Positions 1 to 8,591 of a stretch of 64,000 nucleotides of DNA are shown piece after piece. The stretch comes from JBPRGG01 sp051418075 (GTDB lineage Bacteria; Bacteroidota; Bacteroidia; Cytophagales; Cyclobacteriaceae). The DNA is taken from assembly GCA_051418075.1 (NCBI GenBank), contig JBPRGG010000031.1, forward strand, positions 62,001 to 126,000, in the 5' to 3' direction. Positions within the stretch are counted from its first letter, which is position 1; each line of letters opens with the position of its first letter. The notes below the pieces were generated by a model. That model was not told where the DNA came from. It searched no databases and worked only from the letters and a program-made list of their open reading frames with translations. The position numbers and the translations under genes are program-made.

Positions 1-1
1 T

Positions 2-2161
2 CTTAGACTTCCGGGTTCTGCCAACGTGACTTTTGCTGCTATGTTAAGCTTTTATATCATGTTATTGGCTTTCAATGTGCGACCTATATTGGCTATAATT
101 GGCGGTTTGACCTTTGGATTAAATACTTTTTTTGTTATTGGCATTTCTGCAGGGCATGTCTGGAGAATGGTTGCTATTGCTTATATGCCACTGGTTATTG
201 CTGGTATTCATCTTACTTTTACAGGAAGAAGATTAATAGGGGCATCCCTTACTGCTTTGGCTTTAGGTTTGGAGATAGGGGCTAAACATCCACAAATGAC
301 ATATTACCTGCTTATAATGGTCATCATCTATGGCTTGGTAATGCTAATAAAATATGTAAAAGATAAATTACTAAAAGATTATATTATTAATATAGGTATT
401 TTACTAATTGCTGTTGTTTTAGCTATTGGAGCAAATATCGGCTATTTATGGTCAACCTTTGAATATGGTCAGTATTCTATGCGTGGATCATCAGAAATTG
501 CGGTTGATGAAGGTGAAAGCAAAGCAGGATTGGAAAGAGACTATGCCTTTAGATATAGTAACAGTATCTTCGAGCCGCTTACGATGATTGTACCAAATCT
601 TATGGGAGGCGCTTCTCAACAACCTTTGGATGAAAGTTCTTATTTAGGAAAAGCTTTGGATGATCAAGGTTTATCCAGACAGCAAATAAGACAACAATTG
701 CAGGCAATACCGACCTATTGGGGTAAGCAACCACTTACAGCCCCATATTATTTGGGCGTAATTGTTTTTCTATTTTTTATTATTAGTTTATTCACTCTTG
801 ATAAATATTTAAAGTACTGGTTAATCATTTCGGTTGCCCTTTCCATTATGCTTTCCTGGGGAAGTAATTTTGCCGCTTTCAATAATTTGATATTTGATAT
901 TTTGCCTGGTTATAATAAGTTTAGGTCAGTTACTTTTACCATTATAATAGCCTTTCTGGCTGTTCCATTAGCTGGGCTGAAAGGCTTGGATAATTGGTTG
1001 AGTGAACCCAATGAAAAAAATAAGAAGAAACAGCTTATTTATGCTGCCGGTATCTTATCTGGTTTCCTGTTATTACTTATTATTTTTGCCGGGATAGGCA
1101 GTTACAGAGCTCCTGTGGATCAACAACTGGCTGAACAAGTACCTGATTGGTTTATTGAAGCTTTGAGGAATGACAGAGCAAGTTTGTTAAGATCAGATGC
1201 TTTGAGGAGCTTAATTTTTGTATTAATAGCTGTCGCTATTTTATGGTTTCAATATAAGAAAAAAATTAGTTATGAATTAACCGTATTAATTCTGATATTC
1301 CTGGTCCTAATTGATATGTTAATGTTGAACAGCAGGTATTTAACCGAAGATAACTATAGTAGAAACCCTGTAAGGGAATTTGCTCAAAAAACTCCTGCTG
1401 ATGAACGTATTTTGGCTGATAAAGAACAATTTAGGGTGCTTAATCTGCAAAACCCTTTTAATGAGGCTCGTACATCATATTATCATAGCTCCATTGGTGG
1501 CTATCATGGCGCAAAAATAAGAAGGTATCAGGACCTGATTGATCATTGTATTGTTAATGAAATTTCTGCTATTTTTCAACGTCTGCGCAGTGGTAATCAA
1601 AATTTTTCTGATCTATCGGTGTTAAACATGCTTAATACCCGCTATTTCTACGCCGGACAGGATGCAAACATGGTCTTTCGAAACCAACATGCATTAGGCA
1701 ATGCCTGGTTGGTGAATGATGTAATTGAAGTAAACAATCCAGATGAAGCGATTGAAAAGGTATGTACAATAGATCCTTCAAAAACAGCAATTGTAAATAT
1801 AAATCAATTTCAACCTAATGCCACATATAAGGGGAATGGGTCTATAAGGTTAATAGAATATCAGCCAAACCAATTGACTTATCAGGCTAATATTACAGAT
1901 GGTCAGGCACTAGCTGTATTTTCAGAAATCTATTACCCTTTAGGCTGGGAAGCTTATATAGATGGAGAAGCTACCAACTACTTCCGGGCGAATTACATTC
2001 TAAGGGGAATGGAAGTTCCTTCCGGAGAACACACCATCCAATTCAGGTTCCGTCCTGATGCATATTATATAGGTAATAAGGTAATGATGGCTTCCTCCAT
2101 AATTATCATGCTGGTCTTTGCAGTCGTTGTCATTTACAACATCCGTAATTCGAAAATATGA
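2..2161 (+). CDS. YfhO-family multi-spanning membrane protein (5' end cut by window)
   Basis: The reading frame is open to the left edge, so the true start lies outside the window; an internal GTG at 26 is unlikely to be the real start. The visible part has about ten hydrophobic segments (for example around residues 10-60, 85-115, 120-145, 240-260, 265-300, 310-330, 345-365 and 395-415), then a large soluble C-terminal region, and a last membrane helix near the end. This is the architecture of bacterial YfhO proteins, GT-C-like membrane proteins implicated in glycosylation of lipids or lipoteichoic-type polymers; the Bacteroidota members are usually a little over 800 residues. The last codon overlaps the start of the GT2 gene (ATGA), so they are co-transcribed. 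Substrate and donor cannot be read from sequence. The gene is distinctly AT-rich compared with the cluster after 5.3 kb. Confidence 0.8.
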   Translation, partial: LRLPGSANVTFAAMLSFYIMLLAFNVRPILAIIGGLTFGLNTFFVIGISAGHVWRMVAIAYMPLVIAGIHLTFTGRRLIGASLTALALGLEIGAKHPQMTYYLLIMVIIYGLVMLIKYVKDKLLKDYIINIGILLIAVVLAIGANIGYLWSTFEYGQYSMRGSSEIAVDEGESKAGLERDYAFRYSNSIFEPLTMIVPNLMGGASQQPLDESSYLGKALDDQGLSRQQIRQQLQAIPTYWGKQPLTAPYYLGVIVFLFFIISLFTLDKYLKYWLIISVALSIMLSWGSNFAAFNNLIFDILPGYNKFRSVTFTIIIAFLAVPLAGLKGLDNWLSEPNEKNKKKQLIYAAGILSGFLLLLIIFAGIGSYRAPVDQQLAEQVPDWFIEALRNDRASLLRSDALRSLIFVLIAVAILWFQYKKKISYELTVLILIFLVLIDMLMLNSRYLTEDNYSRNPVREFAQKTPADERILADKEQFRVLNLQNPFNEARTSYYHSSIGGYHGAKIRRYQDLIDHCIVNEISAIFQRLRSGNQNFSDLSVLNMLNTRYFYAGQDANMVFRNQHALGNAWLVNDVIEVNNPDEAIEKVCTIDPSKTAIVNINQFQPNATYKGNGSIRLIEYQPNQLTYQANITDGQALAVFSEIYYPLGWEAYIDGEATNYFRANYILRGMEVPSGEHTIQFRFRPDAYYIGNKVMMASSIIIMLVFAVVVIYNIRNSKI

Positions 2162-3066
2162 ATTCGGTTTTATTATCTGTTGTTGTATGCACGTATAACA
2201 GAGAAAAATATCTGGTTACAACTTTAGATCATTTAAAAAATCAGACAGCTGATAATGATATCTATGAAATCCTGATAATAAATAATAATAGTCCAGACAA
2301 TACTGAAAAAATCAGCTTAAATTTTAAAAATAACAACCCTGCCATTATTTGTAAATACTTCCTGGAAAAAAAGCAAGGGTTAAGCTATGCCAGAAATAAA
2401 GGTATCCAGGAGGCCAAAGGAAAGTATATTGCTTTTATTGATGATGATGCATTTGCCAAAAATAATTACGTAGAAGAGATTGTAAATTTTTTTAATGATT
2501 CTGATATAGCAGCCATTGGCGGGCGTATTTACCCTCAATATGAATCAGGCTATCCACCTGCTTGGATGAATAGATTTTTATGGCCTTTGGTAGCAGCACT
2601 TGATATGGGAGATAAGGTAAAACCCTTCAAGAAAAAAAAATATCCTTTGGGAGCAAATATGGCATTCAAAAAAGAGGTTTTCGATAAGTATGGATATTTT
2701 AATCCAAACCTGGGCAGAAAAGGAAGCGGTATGGAGGCAGGAGAGGAAAAAGATATTTTTTACAGATTGCAAAATAATAATGAACATATATTTTATCTGC
2801 CCAATGCAGAGGTGAATCATATAATTCCGCTTCAAAGAACTACCGAATCGTATATTAAAAGACAATGTATTGGTGTAGGAAAAAGTGAAAAACGAAGAAT
2901 ATATGATAAGGGAGCTTATGGGTTTATCGAAAAAGCACAAGATGAAGTTATAAAAATTGGCGCTACGATCTTAATTTCCTTATTTTACCTGCTGAAATTT
3001 GATTTTGCCAAAGCTAAAATGCTTATTTCGGTAAGATATTGGATTGTAAAAGGATTAATTACTTAA
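2158..3066 (+). CDS. Family 2 glycosyltransferase
   Basis: A 302-residue GT-A fold enzyme. The N-terminus has the family start VVVCTYNRE (residues 8-16), a typical NN.SPDNT nucleotide-binding turn, and the metal/nucleotide DxD equivalent FIDDDAF at about residues 93-99. The acceptor half holds a conserved GANMAF and an E-rich GEEKDIF segment near residues 165-205, as in the WcaA/GT2 group that transfers sugars in envelope polysaccharide assembly. A hydrophobic segment near residues 265-280 may tether it to the inner membrane. The start overlaps the preceding YfhO-type gene by four bases and the next gene begins two bases after the stop, so the three form an operon. The sugar transferred is unknown. 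Confidence 0.85.
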   Translation: MNSVLLSVVVCTYNREKYLVTTLDHLKNQTADNDIYEILIINNNSPDNTEKISLNFKNNNPAIICKYFLEKKQGLSYARNKGIQEAKGKYIAFIDDDAFAKNNYVEEIVNFFNDSDIAAIGGRIYPQYESGYPPAWMNRFLWPLVAALDMGDKVKPFKKKKYPLGANMAFKKEVFDKYGYFNPNLGRKGSGMEAGEEKDIFYRLQNNNEHIFYLPNAEVNHIIPLQRTTESYIKRQCIGVGKSEKRRIYDKGAYGFIEKAQDEVIKIGATILISLFYLLKFDFAKAKMLISVRYWIVKGLIT

Positions 3067-3067
3067 A

Positions 3068-3937
3068 ATGAAGTCAAAGATCCATATTGTTTCTGAAAAC
3101 TTGCTATTGACTTTCCTGAGTATTTTAAAAATACTTGTGTCCTCAAAAATATCGGTGAAAATACCTCGAAAAAACAGTAGTACAGCAATTGTGTTGGGTA
3201 ATGGCCCCTCATTAAAGGATTCTTTGGAAAAGTTACAAATACAAATTGAAGCTCAAAAACCAGATCTTTTCTGTGTAAATTTCTTTTGTTTTTCTGATCT
3301 TTACGATAAGCTAAAACCTGCCCATTATGTAATCAATGCGCCTGAGTTTTGGTTGCCAGATGTTGATCAGGAATATTTGAATCTTAGAAAAAAATTTATA
3401 AATACAATTTTGTCCAAAACCTCCTGGCCCTTACACATTTATATGCCGTATCAGGCCCAAAAACACAAATGGTTGGTCCAGGCTTTAACTGAAAACAGCC
3501 AAATCAGCATCAGTGTGTTTAATACTACTCCTGTAGAGGGGTTCAAAGGATTTTGCCAGACAGCTTATGATTTTAAACTAGGAATGCCACGTCCTCATAA
3601 TGTATTAATACCTACTTTATTTATGGCTATTTATCTCCGCTTTGAAAATGTTTTTCTTCTAGGTGCAGATCACTCCTGGCTACGAGAAATATTTGTAACA
3701 GAAGAAAACCTGGTTTTGCTAAGTCAAAAGCATTTTTATGATGTGAAAGACCCTGCTGCCAAACCTATGAAGAAAATTGGTAGTGGGAACAGAAAGCTTC
3801 ATGAAGTATTGGAAAAATTTACTTATTCCTTTAAAGCTTATTTTGATATTAATGAATATGCTAAACAAAAGAAGGTCAATATTTACAACAGTACACCTGG
3901 TTCATATATAGATGCATTTGACAGAAAAGAACCATAA
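3068..3937 (+). CDS. MptE/Maf-like or GT42-like putative nonulosonate glycosyltransferase
   Basis: A 289-residue protein with a hydrophobic N-terminus (about residues 8-30), then a VLGNGPSLKDS loop near residues 43-53 and a following DLFCVNFFCFSDLYDKLKP stretch. The NGPSL loop plus the N-F-F... segment is the signature shared by the MptE-like (DUF115) domain of Maf flagellin glycosyltransferases and by GT42 sialyltransferases such as CstII. A second family-like segment, VFLLGADHSW, lies near residue 200. Maf proteins transfer pseudaminic or legionaminic acid to proteins and GT42 enzymes transfer sialic acid. Because a complete pseudaminate pathway starts 1.4 kb downstream, I infer this protein may transfer that sugar. 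That is inference: no catalytic residue was tested, and the gene is in a separate, AT-rich operon with YfhO and GT2. Confidence 0.55.
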   Translation: MKSKIHIVSENLLLTFLSILKILVSSKISVKIPRKNSSTAIVLGNGPSLKDSLEKLQIQIEAQKPDLFCVNFFCFSDLYDKLKPAHYVINAPEFWLPDVDQEYLNLRKKFINTILSKTSWPLHIYMPYQAQKHKWLVQALTENSQISISVFNTTPVEGFKGFCQTAYDFKLGMPRPHNVLIPTLFMAIYLRFENVFLLGADHSWLREIFVTEENLVLLSQKHFYDVKDPAAKPMKKIGSGNRKLHEVLEKFTYSFKAYFDINEYAKQKKVNIYNSTPGSYIDAFDRKEP

Positions 3938-3941
3938 TACA

Positions 3942-5033
3942 CTATTTCAATATGTTTAACCAACCTTTAATGTTATCTTCCCTACATTGATCAGCTATTT
4001 TATAGAAATAATAACCAGAAGACAAATTCTTACCGACCAGAATGTGCTTATTACAAATTGTAGTGTCTTGTAAAAATCCAGTACGCATATCTTTTTTTCC
4101 GACTTCAATTGTATCAGTTAAAATACACTTTCCAATTGTGTATTCCACCCAATAAATCCCGGCATCACGAATCATTATTTCATTTGACTTTTCGCCATTA
4201 TTCCATTTTATATTTGCTCCTGGTAATGGCTCTACTTTTAAATTTAAAGGTTCATCATTACACAAGATCATGTCAGATCCAAGGTTTAGCTTGAAAGATG
4301 ATATGATATAGGGGCCATTAGATCCACATAATTTACCATTATTTGTATTCCCTAATACTGAATGGTTGATAATATAACCTTCCTTTATGGAGTCCATATC
4401 AAAATATACTACTAAATCATTTTTTTTATCTGTAATTTTATTTTGGTATATTTCTTTCATTTGAGAAGCTGTAAAATACTTCTTCCATATTCGTAGATTA
4501 TCAATTTTTCCTGGAAAAAAATTTCCGATTGAACCATTTAAAAATCTATAAGAGCCAATTTTTATTGGTTGATCAGATTTATAAATTGATGAAAATGAGC
4601 CTGTTAAGCTACCAGCAACCTGTTTCCCATTGACATACAACTTTATTCCGGTGGATGAAAAGCTGATAGCTATATTTGTCCATTCATTTTTCTTTACCAC
4701 TATGTCTTTACTTTTGAAAGAGTTACCTTCCTCGCAAATTCCATTCGAAGACCATCGGAATAAAAGTTTTCCATTATGGATGGAGAAATAGTAGGACAAA
4801 TTATGATTTAAGCAATAGTTTTTACTGATAATGATATAATTGCCATCTATATTGCACAAATTTACCCAGACATCTAAACTTAATTCATGGGTGAAGTCCA
4901 GGGACTTATTGTCAGGGATTTCAATATAATTATCGGTGCCATTAAGAAGACAAAAGTTGCCTGTAGGCTGTGCAAATATATTATTTATTGATACTGTAAG
5001 AAAAAGCAAAAATGTAAATTTTAATTTATGCAT
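3942..5033 (-). CDS. Secreted LamG/concanavalin-like domain protein
   Basis: 363 residues with a cleavable signal peptide (hydrophobic core about 5-18, ending IFAQ). Residues about 25-210 form a LamG/ConA-like jelly-roll (FCLLNGTDNYIEIPDN, then SLDVWVNL, a KLYVNGKQV hairpin and KIDNLRIWKK). Residues about 250-315 form an Ig/PKD-like repeat of the Bacteroidota type: LGSDMILCNDEPL, IKWNNGEKS, DAGIYWVEY, KCILTDTIEV. The tail ends LSSGYYFYKI...GWLNILK, which resembles the end of a type IX secretion C-terminal domain but is short. It is probably an exported surface adhesin or matrix protein. It converges with the upstream operon with only four bases between the stop codons, and its base composition is AT-rich like theirs. 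Confidence 0.7.
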   Translation of the reverse strand: MHKLKFTFLLFLTVSINNIFAQPTGNFCLLNGTDNYIEIPDNKSLDFTHELSLDVWVNLCNIDGNYIIISKNYCLNHNLSYYFSIHNGKLLFRWSSNGICEEGNSFKSKDIVVKKNEWTNIAISFSSTGIKLYVNGKQVAGSLTGSFSSIYKSDQPIKIGSYRFLNGSIGNFFPGKIDNLRIWKKYFTASQMKEIYQNKITDKKNDLVVYFDMDSIKEGYIINHSVLGNTNNGKLCGSNGPYIISSFKLNLGSDMILCNDEPLNLKVEPLPGANIKWNNGEKSNEIMIRDAGIYWVEYTIGKCILTDTIEVGKKDMRTGFLQDTTICNKHILVGKNLSSGYYFYKIADQCREDNIKGWLNILK

Positions 5034-5298
5034 CTGTATTATTGGAATGTTTGAATCGAAAGCAAAAATAACTTTTATAAGAAGTTAAATTTTTTTACTT
5101 TTTCTTATTTTTCTATTATGTAATAAAGACTTATGTTTTAAGTTTTCTATTAGTTAGACTCAAATTCCAATGGCCACCGAATATTCGAAGATTTAAAATA
5201 ATTAAAAATCAAGTTATTAAATGAATTAGTATAACTATCAAGTAAAAAATAATAATTTTACACGCCTAATATTCGATAAAAATCAATGCGTTTTAAGC

Positions 5299-6315
5299 AT
5301 GCTCAACTTAAACAATAAAAATGTACTCATAACCGGCGGGACTGGATCGTTTGGTAAAAAATTTGTCAGCACCATCCTGGAAAAATATCCCAATATCAAC
5401 CGGCTGGTGGTGTTCTCCCGGGATGAACTGAAGCAATTTGAGATGTCCCAGGAGTTTCCCAAATCCAAATATCCGGGCATCCGATACTTCATCGGTGATG
5501 TAAGGGACAAAGACCGGCTTTACCGCGCTTTTGAGGGCATAGATATTGTGGTGCATGCTGCGGCTTTGAAGCAGGTACCGGCAGCCGAATACAATCCTTT
5601 TGAATTTATCAAGACCAACATTATAGGTGCCGAAAACATTATCAATGCAGCCCTGGATAAAGATGTAAGCAATATTGTGGCCCTTTCTACTGATAAAGCT
5701 GCCGCTCCGATTAATCTCTATGGTGCTACCAAGCTTTGTTCTGATAAACTGTTTGTAGCTGCCAACAACATGAAAGGAAAAAGGGAATGTAAGTTTTCTA
5801 TTGTACGTTATGGCAATGTGATGGGTTCGCGCGGTTCAGTTATTCCGTTTTTTCTCAATAAAAAGCAGGAAGGTGTACTGCCAATCACCCACAAAGAAAT
5901 GACCCGGTTCAACATTCTGCTGGAAGAAGGAGTAAACCTGGTACTTTATGCCCTGGAAAATGCTTTGGGCGGAGAAATTTTTGTACCGAAAATTCCATCC
6001 TATAAGATCCTGGATATGGCCCGGGCTGTAGCACCTGATTGCGAAATAAGAATGGTAGGGGTACGACCTGGTGAAAAGATCCATGAAGAAATGATTACTT
6101 CTTCTGATTCCTATAATACACTGGATTTACAGGATTATTTTGTGATCCTGCCCCAGACCCAAATCTGGAAAAAGGACAAATACATAGAGGAATTAAAGGC
6201 CCGGCCAGTGCCGGAAGGTTTCCAGTATAATTCCGGCGAAAATGACCAATGGCTTTCGGTGAATCAAATCAGAGAACTAATCAAAAAGCACCTTTATCCT
6301 GATTTTCAGCTATGA
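5299..6315 (+). CDS. pseB: UDP-N-acetylglucosamine 4,6-dehydratase (inverting), PseB-type
   Basis: 338 residues, the usual length for PseB/FlaA1-like short dehydratases. The NAD-binding loop TGGTGSFGKKF is at residues 13-23. The conserved LSTDKAA segment and the YGATK motif follow at about 132-151, both characteristic of the inverting 4,6-dehydratases. PseB converts UDP-GlcNAc to UDP-2-acetamido-2,6-dideoxy-beta-L-arabino-hexos-4-ulose, the first step to CMP-pseudaminic acid. It heads an operon of nine genes with overlaps or gaps under 11 bases. The ATG is chosen because the glycine loop follows at normal distance; there is 265 bp of AT-rich non-coding DNA upstream, with only a near-match to the Bacteroidota -7 box (TAATTTTA at 5253-5260). 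The gene is more GC-rich than everything before it. Confidence 0.93.
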   Translation: MLNLNNKNVLITGGTGSFGKKFVSTILEKYPNINRLVVFSRDELKQFEMSQEFPKSKYPGIRYFIGDVRDKDRLYRAFEGIDIVVHAAALKQVPAAEYNPFEFIKTNIIGAENIINAALDKDVSNIVALSTDKAAAPINLYGATKLCSDKLFVAANNMKGKRECKFSIVRYGNVMGSRGSVIPFFLNKKQEGVLPITHKEMTRFNILLEEGVNLVLYALENALGGEIFVPKIPSYKILDMARAVAPDCEIRMVGVRPGEKIHEEMITSSDSYNTLDLQDYFVILPQTQIWKKDKYIEELKARPVPEGFQYNSGENDQWLSVNQIRELIKKHLYPDFQL

Positions 6316-7466
6316 AAAAACCCATTCCATATGGCAAGCAGCATCTGGATGAAGATGATATTCAGGCTGTAGTTGAGGTGTTGAAATCTGATTTTCTCAC
6401 CCAGGGCCCTGCTATCCCGGCATTTGAGTCCGCTTTTGCCCAATATGTTGGTTCCAGCTATGCCGTAGCTGTTTCCAATGGTACTGCGGCATTGCATTTA
6501 TGTGCTTTGGCTTTAAATATCCAGCCAGGCCAAAAAGTGATCACCACGCCTATCACCTTTGTAGCCTCCGCCAATTGCGTGCGTTATGCTGGTGGCGAAG
6601 TTTTGTTTGCTGATATTGATCCTGCTTCCTATCTGCTTGATCTGAACCAGATTGAAGATTTGGTAAAAAATGACAAGCAAATCAAAGGCATTATACCGGT
6701 AGATTTTGCCGGCTACCCGGTACAAATGGAAGATTTTAAACTACTGGCAGAGAAATACGGCTTATGGCTGCTGGAAGATGCCTGTCATGCTCCCGGAGGC
6801 GCTTTTACTGATAATATCGGGAAAAAGCAAACCTGTGGCAATGGGAATTTTGCTGATCTGGCCATTTTCTCCTTTCATCCGGTCAAACATATTGCAGCAG
6901 GTGAAGGTGGCATGATCACTACCAACTCAGTCAGTCACAGTCAGTATTTGCAGCGGCTCCGTACCCATGGGATCACCAAAGATCCTGATTTGATCAAATC
7001 GGGGGAGGGAAGCTGGTACTACGAAATGCAGGATCTGGGTTTTAATTACCGGCTTACCGATATTCAGGCTGCCCTGGGCCTGAGTCAACTGAAAAAAGCA
7101 GCCAAAAACCTGACAACTCGCCGGAAAATAGCTGCCATTTACGATCAGGAACTGCGGGATTTACCCCTGATTTTGCCTTATACCCAGGCAGGTTTTGATC
7201 ATGCCTACCACTTGTACGTGATTCAGACTGAAAAAAGGGATGAATTATACCAGTTTTTGAAAGAAAAGGATATTTTCACCCAGATACATTATATTCCGGT
7301 ACACCTGCAGCCTTATTATCAGCAGTTTGGCTGGCAAAAAGGCGATTTTCCGCATGCTGGGCAGTATTATGACCGCTGCTTAAGCTTGCCCATGTATCCT
7401 GCTTTGAGTGATGTCGAGCAACAGTATGTGATCGATTGTTTGAAAGATTTTTTTAATGGAAGATGA
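6312..7466 (+). CDS. pseC: UDP-4-amino-4,6-dideoxy-AltNAc aminotransferase, PseC-type
   Basis: A 384-residue DegT/DnrJ/EryC1-family PLP aminotransferase. The predicted Schiff-base lysine is K192 in FHPVKHIAAGEGG, and the cofactor-contacting EDACHAPGG lies at about 155-163. The start overlaps pseB by four bases (ATGA). PseC transfers an amino group from glutamate to C4 of the PseB keto-sugar to give UDP-4-amino-4,6-dideoxy-N-acetyl-beta-L-altrosamine. Its position immediately after pseB and before a CMP-sugar synthetase makes this assignment much firmer than for an isolated DegT protein. All the expected N- and C-terminal family blocks are present and no truncation is seen. Confidence 0.92.
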   Translation: MKKPIPYGKQHLDEDDIQAVVEVLKSDFLTQGPAIPAFESAFAQYVGSSYAVAVSNGTAALHLCALALNIQPGQKVITTPITFVASANCVRYAGGEVLFADIDPASYLLDLNQIEDLVKNDKQIKGIIPVDFAGYPVQMEDFKLLAEKYGLWLLEDACHAPGGAFTDNIGKKQTCGNGNFADLAIFSFHPVKHIAAGEGGMITTNSVSHSQYLQRLRTHGITKDPDLIKSGEGSWYYEMQDLGFNYRLTDIQAALGLSQLKKAAKNLTTRRKIAAIYDQELRDLPLILPYTQAGFDHAYHLYVIQTEKRDELYQFLKEKDIFTQIHYIPVHLQPYYQQFGWQKGDFPHAGQYYDRCLSLPMYPALSDVEQQYVIDCLKDFFNGR

Positions 7467-8143
7467 ATAATTTAGCCATTATACCGGCCAGGGGAGGTTC
7501 AAAAAGAATTCCGGGCAAAAACATCAAACCGTTTTTGGGTAAACCCATTATTGCTTATCCCCTAGCCCAGGCCACCGAATCCGGCTTGTTTCAAGAAGTG
7601 ATGGTTTCAACTGACAGTCAGGAAATTGCAACTATTGCTCAGTCATACGGGGCCAAGGTTCCTTTTTATAGAAGTGAAAAGAATGCCAATGATAAAGCTC
7701 CCTTGTATCTGGTAATCGAAGAGGTACTTCATCAATATAAAACCCGGTTTGATTGGGAATTTGATCATGTTTGTTGTATTTTACCTACAGCCGTACTATT
7801 AAAAAAAGAACATTTGGTACAGGCACTTTCGCTGATCACTCAGATGGATTTTGATTCGGTGAGACCGGTGGTGAGGTTTTCCTATCCAATTCAAAAAGCT
7901 TTTAAAATAGAGCATCACAAAGCCGCTTTTTTCTATCCTGATCAATACACCAAAAGGACACAGGACCTGGAACCGGCATATCACGATGCCGGCATGTTTT
8001 ATATGATCAAAAAAAACCGGAAATTAACCAGTACAAACAGAGGTGCATTTGAAATTGATGAAATGCAGGCACAGGATATTGATAATGAGTCTGATTGGAA
8101 AATGGCAGAATTGAAATATAAAATGTTATTAAGTCATGGGTAA
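7463..8143 (+). CDS. pseF: CMP-pseudaminic acid cytidylyltransferase (PseF/NeuA family)
   Basis: A 226-residue cytidylyltransferase of the NeuA/KdsB superfamily. The diagnostic nucleotide-binding motif IPARGGSKRIPGKN is at residues 7-20, and conserved STDSQEIA (about 50-57) and DIDNESDW near the C-terminus are present. It activates the free nonulosonic acid with CTP, releasing pyrophosphate, so that it can be transferred. It overlaps pseC by four bases and the following MaoC gene by eight. The assignment to PseF rather than NeuA or LegF rests on the neighbours pseB, pseC, pseG and pseI; sequence alone would only say CMP-nonulosonate synthetase. Confidence 0.9.
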   Translation: MNNLAIIPARGGSKRIPGKNIKPFLGKPIIAYPLAQATESGLFQEVMVSTDSQEIATIAQSYGAKVPFYRSEKNANDKAPLYLVIEEVLHQYKTRFDWEFDHVCCILPTAVLLKKEHLVQALSLITQMDFDSVRPVVRFSYPIQKAFKIEHHKAAFFYPDQYTKRTQDLEPAYHDAGMFYMIKKNRKLTSTNRGAFEIDEMQAQDIDNESDWKMAELKYKMLLSHG

Positions 8144-8591
8144 ATACGGTAGATACCTGGAAGAATTCAAAGAAGGTGAGGAAATCACACATTGGCCGGG
8201 AAAAACTATTTTAGAGAGTGATAATAATTTGTTTTCACTTTTAACTATGAATCACCATCCGGTCCATTTGGATGTGGAGTATTGCAAGAACCATCAACAT
8301 GGCCGGATCCTGGTGGTAGGAACCTATGTCTTCAGCCTGGTGGTGGGATTAACTGTATCCGAAATCAGCGGGAGAGCCATTGCAAACCTGGAATATGAGG
8401 CTATTAAACATCTCAAGCCGGTTTTTATCGGTGATACCATCTACGCCCGGTCCAGGGTCTTGTCTGTCAGAGATTCAAAATCAAAAAGTGACCGGGGTAT
8501 TGTAAAAGTGGAAACTACCGGGTACAATCAGCACCAGGATGCTGTACTTTCATTTACCAGAAAAGTTTTAATTCCTAAAGAACATGCATAA
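8136..8591 (+). CDS. MaoC-like hot-dog fold dehydratase/hydratase in pseudaminate operon
   Basis: A 151-residue single hot-dog domain of the MaoC (R-specific enoyl-CoA hydratase) family. The catalytic-helix sequence MNHHPVHLD (about residues 43-51) corresponds to the family's D/N-x-NP-x-H motif, and YEAIKHLKPVFIGDTI matches the second half of the fold. MaoC proteins add or remove water at acyl-CoA thioesters, as in mesaconyl-CoA hydratase. It overlaps both pseF and the CitE-like gene by eight bases, so it is translated with them and is unlikely to be a passenger. I infer that with the CitE-like lyase it makes a hydroxyacyl- or enoyl-CoA that supplies an unusual N-acyl group on the nonulosonic acid. 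The actual acyl group is unknown. Confidence 0.8.
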   Translation: MGKYGRYLEEFKEGEEITHWPGKTILESDNNLFSLLTMNHHPVHLDVEYCKNHQHGRILVVGTYVFSLVVGLTVSEISGRAIANLEYEAIKHLKPVFIGDTIYARSRVLSVRDSKSKSDRGIVKVETTGYNQHQDAVLSFTRKVLIPKEHA

